Source of the DNA: Propionibacteriaceae bacterium
Lineage (GTDB): Bacteria; Actinomycetota; Actinomycetes; Propionibacteriales; Propionibacteriaceae
Assembly (NCBI GenBank): GCA_031262485.1
Contig: JAISHO010000012.1
Span: 183,552-247,551 of the forward strand
Direction: 5' to 3'
Length of the DNA: 64,000 bases
The notes beneath the pieces were generated by a model. It was not told the origin of the DNA, made no database searches, and saw only the letters and a list, made by a program, of their open reading frames with translations. This document shows positions 16,931-27,522 of the stretch, one piece after another. A program made the position numbers and the translations under genes. Position 1 is the stretch's first letter, and every line of letters begins with the position of its first letter.

Positions 16931-17464
16931 ATGCTTTCTTCAACCATTTCCGATCATGGAGAAATAACAATTCCTTCGGAATTATTAGAGAAGCTCGGCC
17001 TTGAGCCCGGCGACACCTGCATCTTCGAACTTGGTCCGGGACGTGACGAATTCACGATGCGGCGCCAGTCGGCGGATGATCGGGGTTCGACTACTACAAC
17101 CGGCAAGCCGCGGCATCGCTGGACGGCGGAGCTCAGCACGATCCCGTTCCACGTCGACCACGAAGGGGCCACGGCCACGGTCTTTTGGCAGGCGCGGAAT
17201 GAACTGCGCGTTCTCGCCGGTGCGACTCTGGTGGCGGACGCACCGCTCAACAAAGACGGGTCGCTCGGATTCGCGGCACGATTCGCTTTGACGTTGCGCG
17301 AGGAGCATAAGAGTGAGATCTCGGGCACGACGACGACCGCTGACATCGTTCTGCGGAGCGTCAACGAGGTCGGTCATCTGCTTTACTTCGCCGGGACGAA
17401 CAGTTGGCTCGTTCTCACCGATGCGAACGGGAAGACTCTTGATGAGTGGTCTCGCCTGGATTAA
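16931..17464 (+). CDS. AbrB/MazE-like N-terminal domain fused to a DUF4357-like domain
   Basis: It is 177 aa with ribosome site GAGAGG before ATG 16931. Residues 1-35 (TISDHGEITIPSELLEKLGL, then EPGDTCIFEL) are a SpoVT/AbrB swapped-hairpin DNA-binding motif as in MazE/VapB antitoxins. After a short linker, residues about 65-177 (ARNELRVLAGATLVADAP, then NSWLVLTDANGKTLDEW) resemble DUF4357, a domain often at the C-terminus of restriction-linked or defence-linked proteins. Low-GC start codons and high-GC C-terminal codons suggest a composite gene. The function is unknown; the domain calls are from memory of the families. Confidence 0.6.
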   Translation: MLSSTISDHGEITIPSELLEKLGLEPGDTCIFELGPGRDEFTMRRQSADDRGSTTTTGKPRHRWTAELSTIPFHVDHEGATATVFWQARNELRVLAGATLVADAPLNKDGSLGFAARFALTLREEHKSEISGTTTTADIVLRSVNEVGHLLYFAGTNSWLVLTDANGKTLDEWSRLD

Positions 17465-17480
17465 CGGCGTTTCGTGGCCT

Positions 17481-17699
17481 TCATTGAGATGCTGAATCTA
17501 CAAAATTCGAAGGGCGCGACAGAGCCCTCTCGATTCCAGGAAGTCGACGCGGAGGCGCCTCTAGCATTTCGTTGAACCATTGCCATGTCTCCTCATCGAC
17601 GACGATGGGGACAGGCTTGAGAAGACTCAGATCATCGTCCTCCCCCATGCTCTCAGGCATGACATCCATGTGAGAGCGTTCATACTCGCGTTCACCCAC
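17481..17699 (-). CDS. Small DUF1778-like antitoxin candidate downstream of fic
   Basis: It is 72 aa. The central part VDEETWQWFNEMLEAPPRRL resembles the C-terminal toxin-binding tail of DUF1778/TacA antitoxins, but the N-terminal ribbon-helix-helix is missing or unrecognisable. Its ATG at 17699 overlaps the end of fic by 8 nt, so the two genes are coupled. No GNAT toxin, the usual partner of DUF1778 proteins, is nearby. Confidence 0.5.
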   Translation of the reverse strand: MGEREYERSHMDVMPESMGEDDDLSLLKPVPIVVDEETWQWFNEMLEAPPRRLPGIERALSRPSNFVDSASQ

Positions 17700-18906
17700 G
17701 TCGCAATCCTTCCGCGTAATGATCGAGCACTCTGAGAATTCCAGGATGTTCCCACAGGCGGTTGCGGCTCTGGCCGGTGCGTTCGACGAGGACGCCAGCC
17801 TCGGTCAGGTGGTCGAGGGCCCGACGAGCGCTGTCGCGACCGAGACCGATCCGCTCAACAACGAAATGACTGTTGAGCACGGGATGAGCGATGAGGTGGG
17901 GGACGATCGAACGCGCTCCGGCCTGGGCGTTGAGGTGCTCCACCCGCTGCTCGGCCCGATCGAGTTCGGCGGTCAGATCATCGACGAGGCGGGCTCCGGA
18001 ACTGGCGGCGACTTGGCTCGCGTCGCAGAACCGCTCGACGATGGGACCGGCGTCGCCCGCCCGGTAGGTCGTCAGCGCGCTGACATAGGTCGCAGTGTCC
18101 GTCAACAGACCTGCGGAGATCGGTGCCGTCGTCCGAGTCACCACCCCAGCAGCCTTGAGCAGCGCATGGACGAGCGCTCGTCCAGTGCGGCCGTTCCCAT
18201 CGGCGAACGGATGGATCGTCTCGAATTGGGCATGGGCGATCGCCGCCTGGATGAGCACGGGAACATCCAGGCGATGGATGAAAGTGACGAGATCGGCCAT
18301 CGCCGCTGGCACCAATTCAGCTTGAGGAGCGACATGGCTCGCCCCGATAGGGCTGACACCGCTACGCCCGACCCACACCAACTGTTCGCGGTAACGACCG
18401 GCCCTCCCCTCCCAGCCACGTTGATCGTGCAACAACGCCTGGTGCATCGCCAGTATCGCCGACTCGTCGAGATCGTCAGCTAAACGCAGAGCCGCCTCCA
18501 TCGCCCTGACATTGCCGAGGACTTCCTGAGCGTTGCCGCTTCTCGCCTCACCGAGTTCAGCCACCGCCAATTGCCGGGCGCCAGCCGTCAAATGCTCGAT
18601 CTGGGAACTGGACGCCGACTCCGTCCGCAACAACACAGCACTCATGGGGCCCAGAGTCGGACTGGCCGAACCGAGCCGGGCGGCGGCATAGAGATCGAAA
18701 CGGACGAGCGCCGCAGTCGCCTCTTCGACCTCCGCCGCCAAAGCCGAAGGAATGGCCGGGGCATAGTCGGAGATCGACGCGGGGATCGCCGACATGTACT
18801 CGCCCGACGCGGCAGCTAGCGACCGTCGACTCGTGAAACCATCGTCGAACGCGACCCACCGCTGCGTCTCGCCCCCCATGGGCGGGATGGGAAGAAGTGC
18901 GCTCAC
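17692..18906 (-). CDS. Fic-domain protein AMP-transferase with C-terminal winged helix
   Basis: It transfers AMP (or another nucleotide moiety) from NTPs to protein hydroxyls. It is 404 aa. The active-site loop HPFADGNGRTGR is complete (His near residue 232). Upstream, SSSQIEH at about residues 99-105 fits the inhibitory (S/T)xxxE(G/N) helix of class II Fic proteins, so the enzyme is probably autoinhibited. The last ~60 residues (VVERIGLGRDSARRALDHL, then EAGVLVERTG) form a winged helix, which suggests DNA binding. GTG 18906 starts 6 nt after a TATGAT -10 box embedded in a perfect palindrome, consistent with autoregulation. Confidence 0.9.
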   Translation of the reverse strand: MSALLPIPPMGGETQRWVAFDDGFTSRRSLAAASGEYMSAIPASISDYAPAIPSALAAEVEEATAALVRFDLYAAARLGSASPTLGPMSAVLLRTESASSSQIEHLTAGARQLAVAELGEARSGNAQEVLGNVRAMEAALRLADDLDESAILAMHQALLHDQRGWEGRAGRYREQLVWVGRSGVSPIGASHVAPQAELVPAAMADLVTFIHRLDVPVLIQAAIAHAQFETIHPFADGNGRTGRALVHALLKAAGVVTRTTAPISAGLLTDTATYVSALTTYRAGDAGPIVERFCDASQVAASSGARLVDDLTAELDRAEQRVEHLNAQAGARSIVPHLIAHPVLNSHFVVERIGLGRDSARRALDHLTEAGVLVERTGQSRNRLWEHPGILRVLDHYAEGLRRG

Positions 18907-18914
18907 AGCCTGAT

Positions 18915-18947
18915 CATATACGCAGTTTTTCGAAAAGTGCGTATATG
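18915..18947. promoter_or_regulatory. Palindromic operator and promoter of fic
   Basis: CATATACGCA (18915-18924) and TGCGTATATG (18938-18947) are exact inverted repeats around a 13-bp spacer that is itself centred on TTTTTCGAAAA. The minus-strand -10 TATGAT (18913-18918) overlaps the proximal arm, and its predicted start coincides with GTG 18906. Confidence 0.7.
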
Positions 18948-19036
18948 GATGAGCGTTACTCGCATTTCAGGCCTGAGGGCTTCTCGCCTCAGTCGCCCTC
19001 AGTCGCGGCGGACGGAAGACCACTAGGCTGACGAGC

Positions 19037-19501
19037 ATGAATGCGAGTTCCCAGTCTTCGGATCCGAGCGACCCGTTGCAGTCGTTGTATGGCAGTCCGC
19101 TCGACGATCGTGGAGTGGAGCCGGATTACCCGGCCAACGAATGGCCGACCTCGCCGCCGCCGTCCCCCACTCAACCAGCCCCCGCCTCGGGGACGGCCAG
19201 CCCGATCGTCGACGCGGTCATCCAAGGGCTCCAACAGTGGCAGGCCTCCCAGCAGAACCAGAGGAAGCACAAGCCGAGCAAAGACCTCGCCCCGCGGCCG
19301 GCCGCGCAACCGCCGGCGCCGAAGGACCGCACGAATGTGTGGCGGACCGTCTGGCTCGCCATCGTCATGGCCTTCGCCATTCCGACCGCGATCGTCGCCG
19401 CCACCCAACTCGGCCTCCTCGGATTCAGCATTTCGCTCGCCGCCATCCTCGGCATCATCTTCGTCATCTTCACGACGACGCGACCGCCCGAACAGAGCTA
19501 G
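19037..19501 (+). CDS. Small membrane protein with proline-rich N-terminus, unknown function
   Basis: It is 154 aa. The first ~105 residues are hydrophilic and rich in Pro, Ser and Gln, and the end has two transmembrane segments (WRTVWLAIVMAFAIPTAIVA and ISLAAILGIIFVIFTT). TAGGCT at 19024-19029 lies 7 nt before ATG 19037, so the mRNA is probably leaderless or nearly so. I do not recognise the family. Confidence 0.65.
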   Translation: MNASSQSSDPSDPLQSLYGSPLDDRGVEPDYPANEWPTSPPPSPTQPAPASGTASPIVDAVIQGLQQWQASQQNQRKHKPSKDLAPRPAAQPPAPKDRTNVWRTVWLAIVMAFAIPTAIVAATQLGLLGFSISLAAILGIIFVIFTTTRPPEQS

Positions 19502-19573
19502 CGGTCCGTCGATCCGCTTTTCCAGCACGCCGCCGCCCGACCAGCCCACCGCGTTCGTGATAGAAACAGCCCT

Positions 19574-20317
19574 ATGAATCACCGTCGTGCCGTCGTGACC
19601 GGCGCCTCCTCCGGAATCGGAGCGGCCACCGCCAAGAAATTAGCCGACGAAGGCTATGTCGTCTTTTGCGTCGCCCGCCGGACGGAACGGATCGACGAAC
19701 TCGCCCAAGAGATCGGCGGGCAGGCGATCACCTGCGATATCACCGACGCCGACGACGTCGCGCGCATGGCCGCCACCGTCGGCGACAGTCTCGATCTCCT
19801 CGTCAACAACGCCGGAGGGGCCCTGGGGCAAGATCCGCTGGAGAACACCGATCTGGCCCAGTGGGAGGCGATGTATGAGAGCAACGTGCTCGGCGCCGCC
19901 CGCGTCACCCAAGCGCTCCTGCCCGCCCTGCGGCAAGGCAAGGGAACCATCGTCTTCGTCACGTCGACGGCCGCCGAGGCGCCCTACGAGGGCGGCGGAG
20001 GCTACTGCGGGGTGAAGTCGGCCGAGCGCGCCATGGCGACGTCGCTGAGGCTTGAACTCAACGGCGAGCCGATCCGCGTCTGCGAGATCGCCCCCGGCAT
20101 GGTCCACACCGAGGAGTTCTCCCTCGTCCGCTTCGGCGGCGACCAAGCCAAGGCCGACGCCGTTTACGCCGGGGTGCCCGATCCACTTGTCGCCGACGAC
20201 ATCGCCGACGCCATCAGATGGATCGCGACTCGCCCGGCCCATGTCATGATCGAACGGCTCGTCATCCGGCCCAACGCCCAAGCCGCCAATCACAAGGTGT
20301 TTCGTATCGCTCAGTGA
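19574..20317 (+). CDS. Short-chain dehydrogenase/reductase, YdfG-like
   Basis: NAD(P)-dependent oxidoreductase of 247 aa. It has the cofactor motif VTGASSGIGAATAKKL, the NNAGG motif, a catalytic Ser in the VFVTSTAAE segment and YCGVKSAE with the YxxxK pair. Segments such as ICEIAPGMVHTEEFS-type (here VCEIAPGMVHTEEF) are typical of the YdfG/3-hydroxy acid dehydrogenase group. The substrate cannot be told. Its stop overlaps the convergent ogt stop. Confidence 0.88.
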   Translation: MNHRRAVVTGASSGIGAATAKKLADEGYVVFCVARRTERIDELAQEIGGQAITCDITDADDVARMAATVGDSLDLLVNNAGGALGQDPLENTDLAQWEAMYESNVLGAARVTQALLPALRQGKGTIVFVTSTAAEAPYEGGGGYCGVKSAERAMATSLRLELNGEPIRVCEIAPGMVHTEEFSLVRFGGDQAKADAVYAGVPDPLVADDIADAIRWIATRPAHVMIERLVIRPNAQAANHKVFRIAQ

Positions 20318-21030
20318 GCCGCCACGAGCGTCATGAGATTCTCGGGCACTCCGAGAGACGTGCGCTCGCCCCACGTCTCCCTCGCCAGGAGCCGCTGTTT
20401 GACGGCGAGGCCGTCGCGGAAACCGCCTTGGCTTCCGTCGCTCCGAATGACACGATGGCACGGAATGAACAACGGAAGAGGATTGGCGGCGCAAGCGCTC
20501 GCTGCCGGACGCACCGCCTTGGGACGCCCAGCCAAGGCCGCCAACTCGCTGTAGGTGATCGTTCGTCCTGGCTCTAGGGCGCGCAAGGCCTCCCAGGTCT
20601 GGCTGCGGAAATCCGCCGCCTCGTAACGCACCGGAACGCGCTGGACCGACTCGGTGTCACCTCCGTAATACGCGTTGACGGCACGCGCCGCCCGCATGAG
20701 CGCCGGATCGACCGACGACACCCGCTCGACACGCTCCACATCCGCGCATTTTCCCTTGCCACGAACTTTTTCAAACCAACGGATCTCGATGTCTTCGATG
20801 GGCGCGTCGGGCGCGAGATGCGGGCCGATCTCGTCAGCCCCCATGAGCATGAACTCCCCCGGCCTCACCCGAGGGTGCATATACCCGAAGATCCGCACGA
20901 TGCCAGTGAGAGTGTCCTCCATATCATGGGGATCACCCGTCCACCCCGCGCCGATGACGGCGCCGTCGATCGCGACAATCGTGAACCCCCCATCCGGAGT
21001 GTCTACAACAAAACCTTGACCCATTCCCAT
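20311..21030 (-). CDS. ogt: Methylated-DNA--protein-cysteine methyltransferase family protein
   Basis: Suicide repair protein that removes alkyl groups from O6-alkylguanine. The active-site motif is LFIPCHRVIRSDGSQGGF, preceded by the winged helix FRSQTWEALRALEPGRTITY. It is about 239 aa, with an N-terminal part of about 150 aa that is longer than the usual RNase H-like Ogt domain. The start was placed at ATG 21030 (MGMGQGFVVDTPDGG). A longer frame exists upstream but reads as low-complexity threonine and is not convincing. Confidence 0.85.
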   Translation of the reverse strand: MGMGQGFVVDTPDGGFTIVAIDGAVIGAGWTGDPHDMEDTLTGIVRIFGYMHPRVRPGEFMLMGADEIGPHLAPDAPIEDIEIRWFEKVRGKGKCADVERVERVSSVDPALMRAARAVNAYYGGDTESVQRVPVRYEAADFRSQTWEALRALEPGRTITYSELAALAGRPKAVRPAASACAANPLPLFIPCHRVIRSDGSQGGFRDGLAVKQRLLARETWGERTSLGVPENLMTLVAAH

Positions 21031-21193
21031 ACCGTGATGATATGTGACGCATTCAACAGAAAGGTGACGACGCTCTTTAGGAACACTCGCTCCACAACAG
21101 CGAGTGGAAGCCTGGGACGACGTCTCCTCGACCGTCATCGTCGTCGACGTCGCCGCCGTCATCGCTCGTGCCACAACCATCATGATAAATATG

Positions 21194-21237
21194 AAAGAGC
21201 ATGGGTCCCAGCCTCTCGGCCAGAACCCATGCTCTTT
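21194..21237. terminator. Perfect 13-bp hairpin terminator
   Basis: AAAGAGCATGGGT (21194-21206) pairs with ACCCATGCTCTTT (21225-21237). It lies downstream of the minus-strand luciferase-like gene. The A-rich and T-rich outer edges fit an intrinsic terminator that can work in both directions. Confidence 0.8.
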
Positions 21238-21289
21238 CTGGGAAGGGGTGAATCACACAAGAAGTGTGGAACGTTGAGGCCCGCTCTGC

Positions 21290-22471
21290 TTAGAGAGTCG
21301 GGTAGGTGACGTTCGACTCGGAGTCCTCATAGGGCGAGGACCCGGTCACGTTGTCGCCCCGGTTGGGGTTGGGGCGAGGTTGGCGCGCTTCGCCGTCTCC
21401 GTATTTCGCCTTGACGAGGCTGGCGTGGGTCGGCGCGTCGGGAACCTCGGGATCCTTGCGGGATTCCAGTTCCTTGCGCAGCGCTGGGACGACTTCGCCG
21501 CCGAGCAGTTCGAGTTGATCGAGGACGGTTCCCAGCGGCAAGCCGCCGTGGTCGACGAGGAAGAGCTGACGCTGGTAATCGCCGAACTCGTCGTGGAAGG
21601 TCAACGTTTTGTCGATGACCTCTTGGGGGGAACCGACCGCCAGAGGGGTCTCCTCCATGAACCGCTCAAGGCTCGGCCCGCCGCCGTAGACCGGGGCATG
21701 GTCGAAGTAGGGACGGTAGTCGCGGATGGCGTCTTGCGAGTTCTTCGCGATATACGCCTGGCCGCCGAGGCCGACGATCGCCTGCTTGGCGGCGCCGTGG
21801 CCGTACGACTCGAAACGCTGCCGGTAGTAGTCGACGAGCATCTTGAAGTGGCCCTTGGGCCAGAAGATGTTATTGGCGAAGAATCCGTCGCCATAGTAAG
21901 CGGCCTGCTCGGCGATCTCCGGGGTGCGGATCGAGCCGTGCCACACGAACGGCGGCACGTCGTCGAGCGGACGCGGCGTCGAGGTGAAGCCTTGGAGCGG
22001 AGTGCGGAAACGGCCTCGCCAATCGACGACGTCATTCGTCCACAACCGGTGCAAGAGGTGGTATCCCTCGAGCGCGAGGTCGAGGCCGTCGCGGATGTTC
22101 TTGCCGAACCAGGGGTAGACCGGCGCCGTGTTGCCGCGCCCGATCATGAGGTCGAGCCGGCCGTCGGCCAGGTGCTGGAGCATGGCGTAGTCCTCCGCCA
22201 AGCGCACCGGGTCGTTCGTCGTGATGAGCGTCGTCGACGTCGAAAGGATGACGCGCTCGGTGACGGCGGCGACGTGGGCCAGCAGCGTCGTCGGGCTGGA
22301 CGAGAAGAAGGGCGGGTTGTGGTGCTCGCCGACGGCGACGACGTCGAGGCCGACATCCTCCGCTTTCTTCGCGATCTCGACGAAGGCCTTGATCCGTTCC
22401 GCCTCCGACGGCGTCTTACCCGAGACGGGATCACGGGTGATATCGCTGACCGAGAAAATTCCAAATTGCAT
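21290..22471 (-). CDS. LLM-class flavin-dependent oxidoreductase
   Basis: Luciferase-like monooxygenase that uses FMNH2 or F420. It is 393 aa. The N-terminus MQFGIFSVSDITRDP, the VGEHHNPPFFSSSPTTLLA segment, TTLITTNDPVRLAEDYAML and DGRLDLMIGRGN are typical of the family. ATG 22471 has a strong AGGAGGGG ribosome site. The C-terminal ~50 residues are Pro/Asn/Asp-rich. The substrate is unknown. It is followed by the 21194-21237 terminator. Confidence 0.88.
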   Translation of the reverse strand: MQFGIFSVSDITRDPVSGKTPSEAERIKAFVEIAKKAEDVGLDVVAVGEHHNPPFFSSSPTTLLAHVAAVTERVILSTSTTLITTNDPVRLAEDYAMLQHLADGRLDLMIGRGNTAPVYPWFGKNIRDGLDLALEGYHLLHRLWTNDVVDWRGRFRTPLQGFTSTPRPLDDVPPFVWHGSIRTPEIAEQAAYYGDGFFANNIFWPKGHFKMLVDYYRQRFESYGHGAAKQAIVGLGGQAYIAKNSQDAIRDYRPYFDHAPVYGGGPSLERFMEETPLAVGSPQEVIDKTLTFHDEFGDYQRQLFLVDHGGLPLGTVLDQLELLGGEVVPALRKELESRKDPEVPDAPTHASLVKAKYGDGEARQPRPNPNRGDNVTGSSPYEDSESNVTYPTL

Positions 22472-22833
22472 AACCCCTCCTGGTTTCTCCTTGTTACCGC
22501 CTGGGATCAACTGACCTCGTCACATTTTCGTTCAAGCAAGACGACGCGTCGCGAACGTCCCTGTGACCGAAGCCAGCGTCCCAGGCCTCCCCATCGTGAA
22601 AAAGCCTAACGTCGTCTTCCCTCGCTGTGTCCACGTGGGAGAAAACCGACGCATCTGTGTCAACGCGACACCGTCTGAGAAATTCCCCCGAGAATCGTGG
22701 GGTCGTTCACATTCACTCGGCTCACATCCCCGAGCCCGCGGGCAGGGCGATGAACCAGGGGACGGACGGGTCGAGCCTGGGCACTCGCGAACCGGGGAAG
22801 GATCGAAGGGTGCGGTGGAGACGAGGGCGCGCC
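22472..22833. other. Intergenic stretch without a supported gene
   Basis: About 360 bp between two minus-strand genes. It should hold the promoter of the luciferase-like gene. No convincing open frame, hairpin or operator was seen. Confidence 0.6.
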
Positions 22834-23667
22834 TCAGGCGACGAGCGGATGACCGCCGAACTCGGATCGCAGGTCGTCGACCGGGCGCGGAGTGGTGCGC
22901 TTGCCGCTGCGCCCGTCGCCGCTGGAACGGCCCGTCACCCGACGCCCGACCCAGGGCAGGAGGAAGAACTTGACCCAACCGGCCGTCTCCTTGGCCCGCT
23001 CGAGGGTGGATTCCGGTTCCAGGGCGGGCAGAGGGCGGGCGTAATTCGGATCGACCGGGAAGCCGAGCGCCTCCCAGGCGCGGGAGGCGAGGCGGGCATG
23101 GCCCTGGGGAGTCAGGTGGATGCGATCGTAAGCCCACAGGCGCGGATCGCGCAGTGCGCCGAACCCCCAGACGTCGCAGACGTAACACCCGTGGGCGGAG
23201 GCGATCGACCAGAGGTTGGCCGTCAGCACCCCGCTGCGAGACGCCGTCCACGACAACCCCGGGGTTTGGGCCGCGTTATAAGCGGTGACGAGGAGGACGT
23301 CGGCCCCCGAGGCCCGCAACCTACGCACGGCACCCTCGTAGCGGCGCGTCAGATCGTCGCCGTCGATCCCTGGGCGCAAGCAATCATTGCCGCCGGCCCA
23401 GATCGTCACGAGATCGGGCTTGAGAGCGATGGCGGCGTCCGTCTGCGGACCGGTGATGTCGCGGATGAGGCGGCCTCGCACGGCCAGGTTGGCGTAGTCG
23501 AACGAGCGCCCTTCGGCGGCGGCCACATCACCGAGCGCGACGGCGAGGCGATCGGCCCATCCGAGGTGTTCACCGGTCGTGGCGCTGACCTCGTGCAATC
23601 CTTCGGTGATGGAATCTCCGATGGCGACATAGCGGCTCCAGGGGCGGGGGGTCGAGCGGATCGTCAC
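22834..23667 (-). CDS. SGNH/GDSL-type hydrolase
   Basis: Esterase/lipase-like enzyme of 277 aa. Block I YVAIGDSITEGLHEV carries the catalytic Ser, block III IWAGGNDC the oxyanion Asn, and block V YDRIHLTPQGH the Asp-His pair. GTG 23667 follows AGGAG at a suitable distance. There is no signal peptide, so it is probably cytoplasmic. The C-terminal ~60 residues are basic and appear extra to the fold. Confidence 0.88.
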   Translation of the reverse strand: MTIRSTPRPWSRYVAIGDSITEGLHEVSATTGEHLGWADRLAVALGDVAAAEGRSFDYANLAVRGRLIRDITGPQTDAAIALKPDLVTIWAGGNDCLRPGIDGDDLTRRYEGAVRRLRASGADVLLVTAYNAAQTPGLSWTASRSGVLTANLWSIASAHGCYVCDVWGFGALRDPRLWAYDRIHLTPQGHARLASRAWEALGFPVDPNYARPLPALEPESTLERAKETAGWVKFFLLPWVGRRVTGRSSGDGRSGKRTTPRPVDDLRSEFGGHPLVA

Positions 23668-23927
23668 GGATCACTCTCCTGAGGAAATCGACAATGGCGG
23701 GCAGATGTTCAGGGGTCTTCAGCTGCGCTCGAGGTGGGATCACTATCAGCGGCGAGCTCACGACCGTCTTGTATTTTATCGGCGATCCGTCCGTGTTCCA
23801 GTTCGACGAGCGGCTTCGGGACGGTTCGAGGAAGCTCGTCAGTCGCGTTCTCATCGAGGGAGATCAGCCCCGATCAGCGGCGATGAGGACGGCCACGGAA
23901 TTTGGCCAGCCGTGCCAGGATGTCATT

Positions 23928-24629
23928 ATGACTGCGACGACGATGATCTTTCTCCACGGGCCAGGCCAGACGCCCCCGAACTGGCAGGGAGTCATCGACC
24001 ACATCGATCCTGAGCAGCCGATGTTCGCGCCCTGGATCAAGGGCATGAAGCCGACCGATTCGGATGAGTTCGAGATGGCCGCGGCCGCCGCCGACGTCGC
24101 CAACACCGTCGAGATGCGTGGCTTGGAGCAGATCGACCTCATCGGCATCTCGCTCGGGGGCATGGTCGCCCTGCGCGCCGCCGCCGATTACCCGAAGATG
24201 ATCCGCCACCTCATCGTCATGTCGGTGCCGGTCACGCCGCCGGCCAGCCAGCTCAAGGCCCAGCGCCTCATGCTCAAGCTCATGCCGGAGTCGCAGTTCA
24301 AAGACGCCCCCAAGGCCCAGGTGCTGGCCGCGCTCGACGCGCTCATCGGGGCCGACATGCACGACTTCCTGAAAAAGATTTCCGCGCCCACCCTCGTCAT
24401 CACCGCCGAGGGCGACGCCAACTCGAACTCCGGCGCGCCGACCCTCATCGAGCAGACGAACGGGCAGCTCGTCTCCGTCCCCTACGACAAACCGAATCTC
24501 CTCGACGCCCCGACGCCTGTGCAAACCCGCGTCGCTCAACTCGTCATGAATTTCTGCGCCGACCGGCCGCTCGACACCCCGATTGAAAAGCACACCGACG
24601 AGGGCGAGGAGGGCTCATCAGCGGAGTGA
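23928..24629 (+). CDS. Alpha/beta hydrolase
   Basis: It is 233 aa. MIFLHGPGQTPPNWQG is the strand-3 HG motif and IGISLGGMVALRAA the nucleophile elbow (Ser). The cap region is short. APTLVITAEGDANSN fits the acid-residue strand. ATG 23928 follows AGGA by 7 nt. The open frame upstream to 23694 does not look coding. The substrate is unknown. Confidence 0.8.
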   Translation: MTATTMIFLHGPGQTPPNWQGVIDHIDPEQPMFAPWIKGMKPTDSDEFEMAAAAADVANTVEMRGLEQIDLIGISLGGMVALRAAADYPKMIRHLIVMSVPVTPPASQLKAQRLMLKLMPESQFKDAPKAQVLAALDALIGADMHDFLKKISAPTLVITAEGDANSNSGAPTLIEQTNGQLVSVPYDKPNLLDAPTPVQTRVAQLVMNFCADRPLDTPIEKHTDEGEEGSSAE

Positions 24630-24712
24630 CCAGGTGAAAGACCGGCGAGCATCGGCGGGGCAGGGCATCGCCCGCACGGCCCGGATGGCGCCGTCACCAC
24701 ACTGACGATGAG

Positions 24713-24760
24713 ATTGAGCCGATACGGCTCAAGTTCCCCCTTGAGTGTGCTAGACTCAAG
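24713..24760. promoter_or_regulatory. HspR operator (HAIR), perfect site plus a second HAIR-like site
   Basis: CTTGAGT-N7-ACTCAAG at 24740-24760 is an exact match to the HAIR consensus bound by the HspR repressor. A second TTGAG-N9-CTCAA inverted repeat lies at 24714-24732. An extended -10 TGCTAGACT (hexamer 24751-24756) lies within the perfect site, so HspR binding would block the dnaK promoter directly. Confidence 0.92.
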
Positions 24761-24825
24761 TTCATCAGCGGTGCTGAGCCGCGCATCGAATGTCATCAAT
24801 TCAGTGAAATCACTTTGGAGGAACC

Positions 24826-26700
<1,875 letters not shown>

Positions 26701-26718
26701 GCCCAGCTCACTGAACGT

Positions 26719-26761
26719 GCGATGGCGGCGCGGCCCGGGGACGGCGCCGCGCCGCCATCGC
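26719..26761 (+). terminator. 16-bp perfect hairpin between dnaK and grpE
   Basis: GCGATGGCGGCGCGGC (26719-26734) pairs exactly with 26746-26761 around an 11-nt loop. It lies inside the operon, so it may be a leaky terminator or an mRNA-stabilising structure that keeps dnaK more abundant than grpE-dnaJ-hspR. Confidence 0.7.
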
Positions 26762-26817
26762 CGTCTTGGAGCGTCGCACCACACTGAGCCACCAGTCCGC
26801 ATGACAAGGGGAGATCG

Positions 26818-27522
26818 ATGACTGACAACATGCCTGAATCCGAGAAGGTTCCACCGGAGGACGCCGCAGCCGAGACGCCGGGTGAGAACTGGGACGACGC
26901 CCTCGACGCGCTCGTCCAAGACGTCGCCGACGCCGACGCGCAGATCGGCGAAGAGGTCGCCACTGCGGAGTCCGAGCTGGCCCGCCTCGTGGCCGAGCGC
27001 ACCGCCGACCTGCAGCGCCTCCAAGCCGAATACGCCAACTACAAGAAGCGGGTCGATCGTGATCGCGACCAGGCCCGGTTGCGCGGCATCGAGACGGTCA
27101 TCAAGGATCTGTTGCCCGTCCTCGACGGGATCGACGCCGCTCGCGCCCACGGGGAACTCGAGGGCGGGGCCGCCATGCTGGCCGACGAGTTGGGCAAAGT
27201 CGCGACCCGTCACGGGTTGGAGTCCTACGGCGCCGAGGGAGACCCGTTCGACCCGCACATCCATGAGGCCCTCATGCATATGGATAAGCCTGGTTTTTCC
27301 GTCACTGCGGTGGCGCAGGTCTTCCAGGCCGGTTATCGCATCGGCGACCGGGTGTTGCGCCCGGCCCGGGTGGCGGTGGCCGACCCGACCGAGGAGGCCG
27401 ACGACGCCGATCCGGCGACGACGAGCGGAGCGGCCGCCAAGGCCGCGGAATCCCCCACCTCGCCGGCGACACCCGATTCGATCGACGATGACGCCGGCCG
27501 TACTAACGGCGAGGATTCATGA
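26818..27522 (+). CDS. grpE: Nucleotide exchange factor GrpE
   Basis: Co-chaperone that releases ADP from DnaK. It is 234 aa. An acidic N-terminus and a long helix ([20 protein letters not shown], then [10 protein letters not shown]) lead into the conserved region [16 protein letters not shown] and the C-terminal [23 protein letters not shown]. The ribosome site is AAGGGGAG before ATG 26818. The C-terminus after the core is a low-complexity Asp/Ala/Thr tail. The stop overlaps the dnaJ start by 4 nt. Confidence 0.96.
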   Translation: MTDNMPESEKVPPEDAAAETPGENWDDALDALVQDVADADAQIGEEVATAESELARLVAERTADLQRLQAEYANYKKRVDRDRDQARLRGIETVIKDLLPVLDGIDAARAHGELEGGAAMLADELGKVATRHGLESYGAEGDPFDPHIHEALMHMDKPGFSVTAVAQVFQAGYRIGDRVLRPARVAVADPTEEADDADPATTSGAAAKAAESPTSPATPDSIDDDAGRTNGEDS

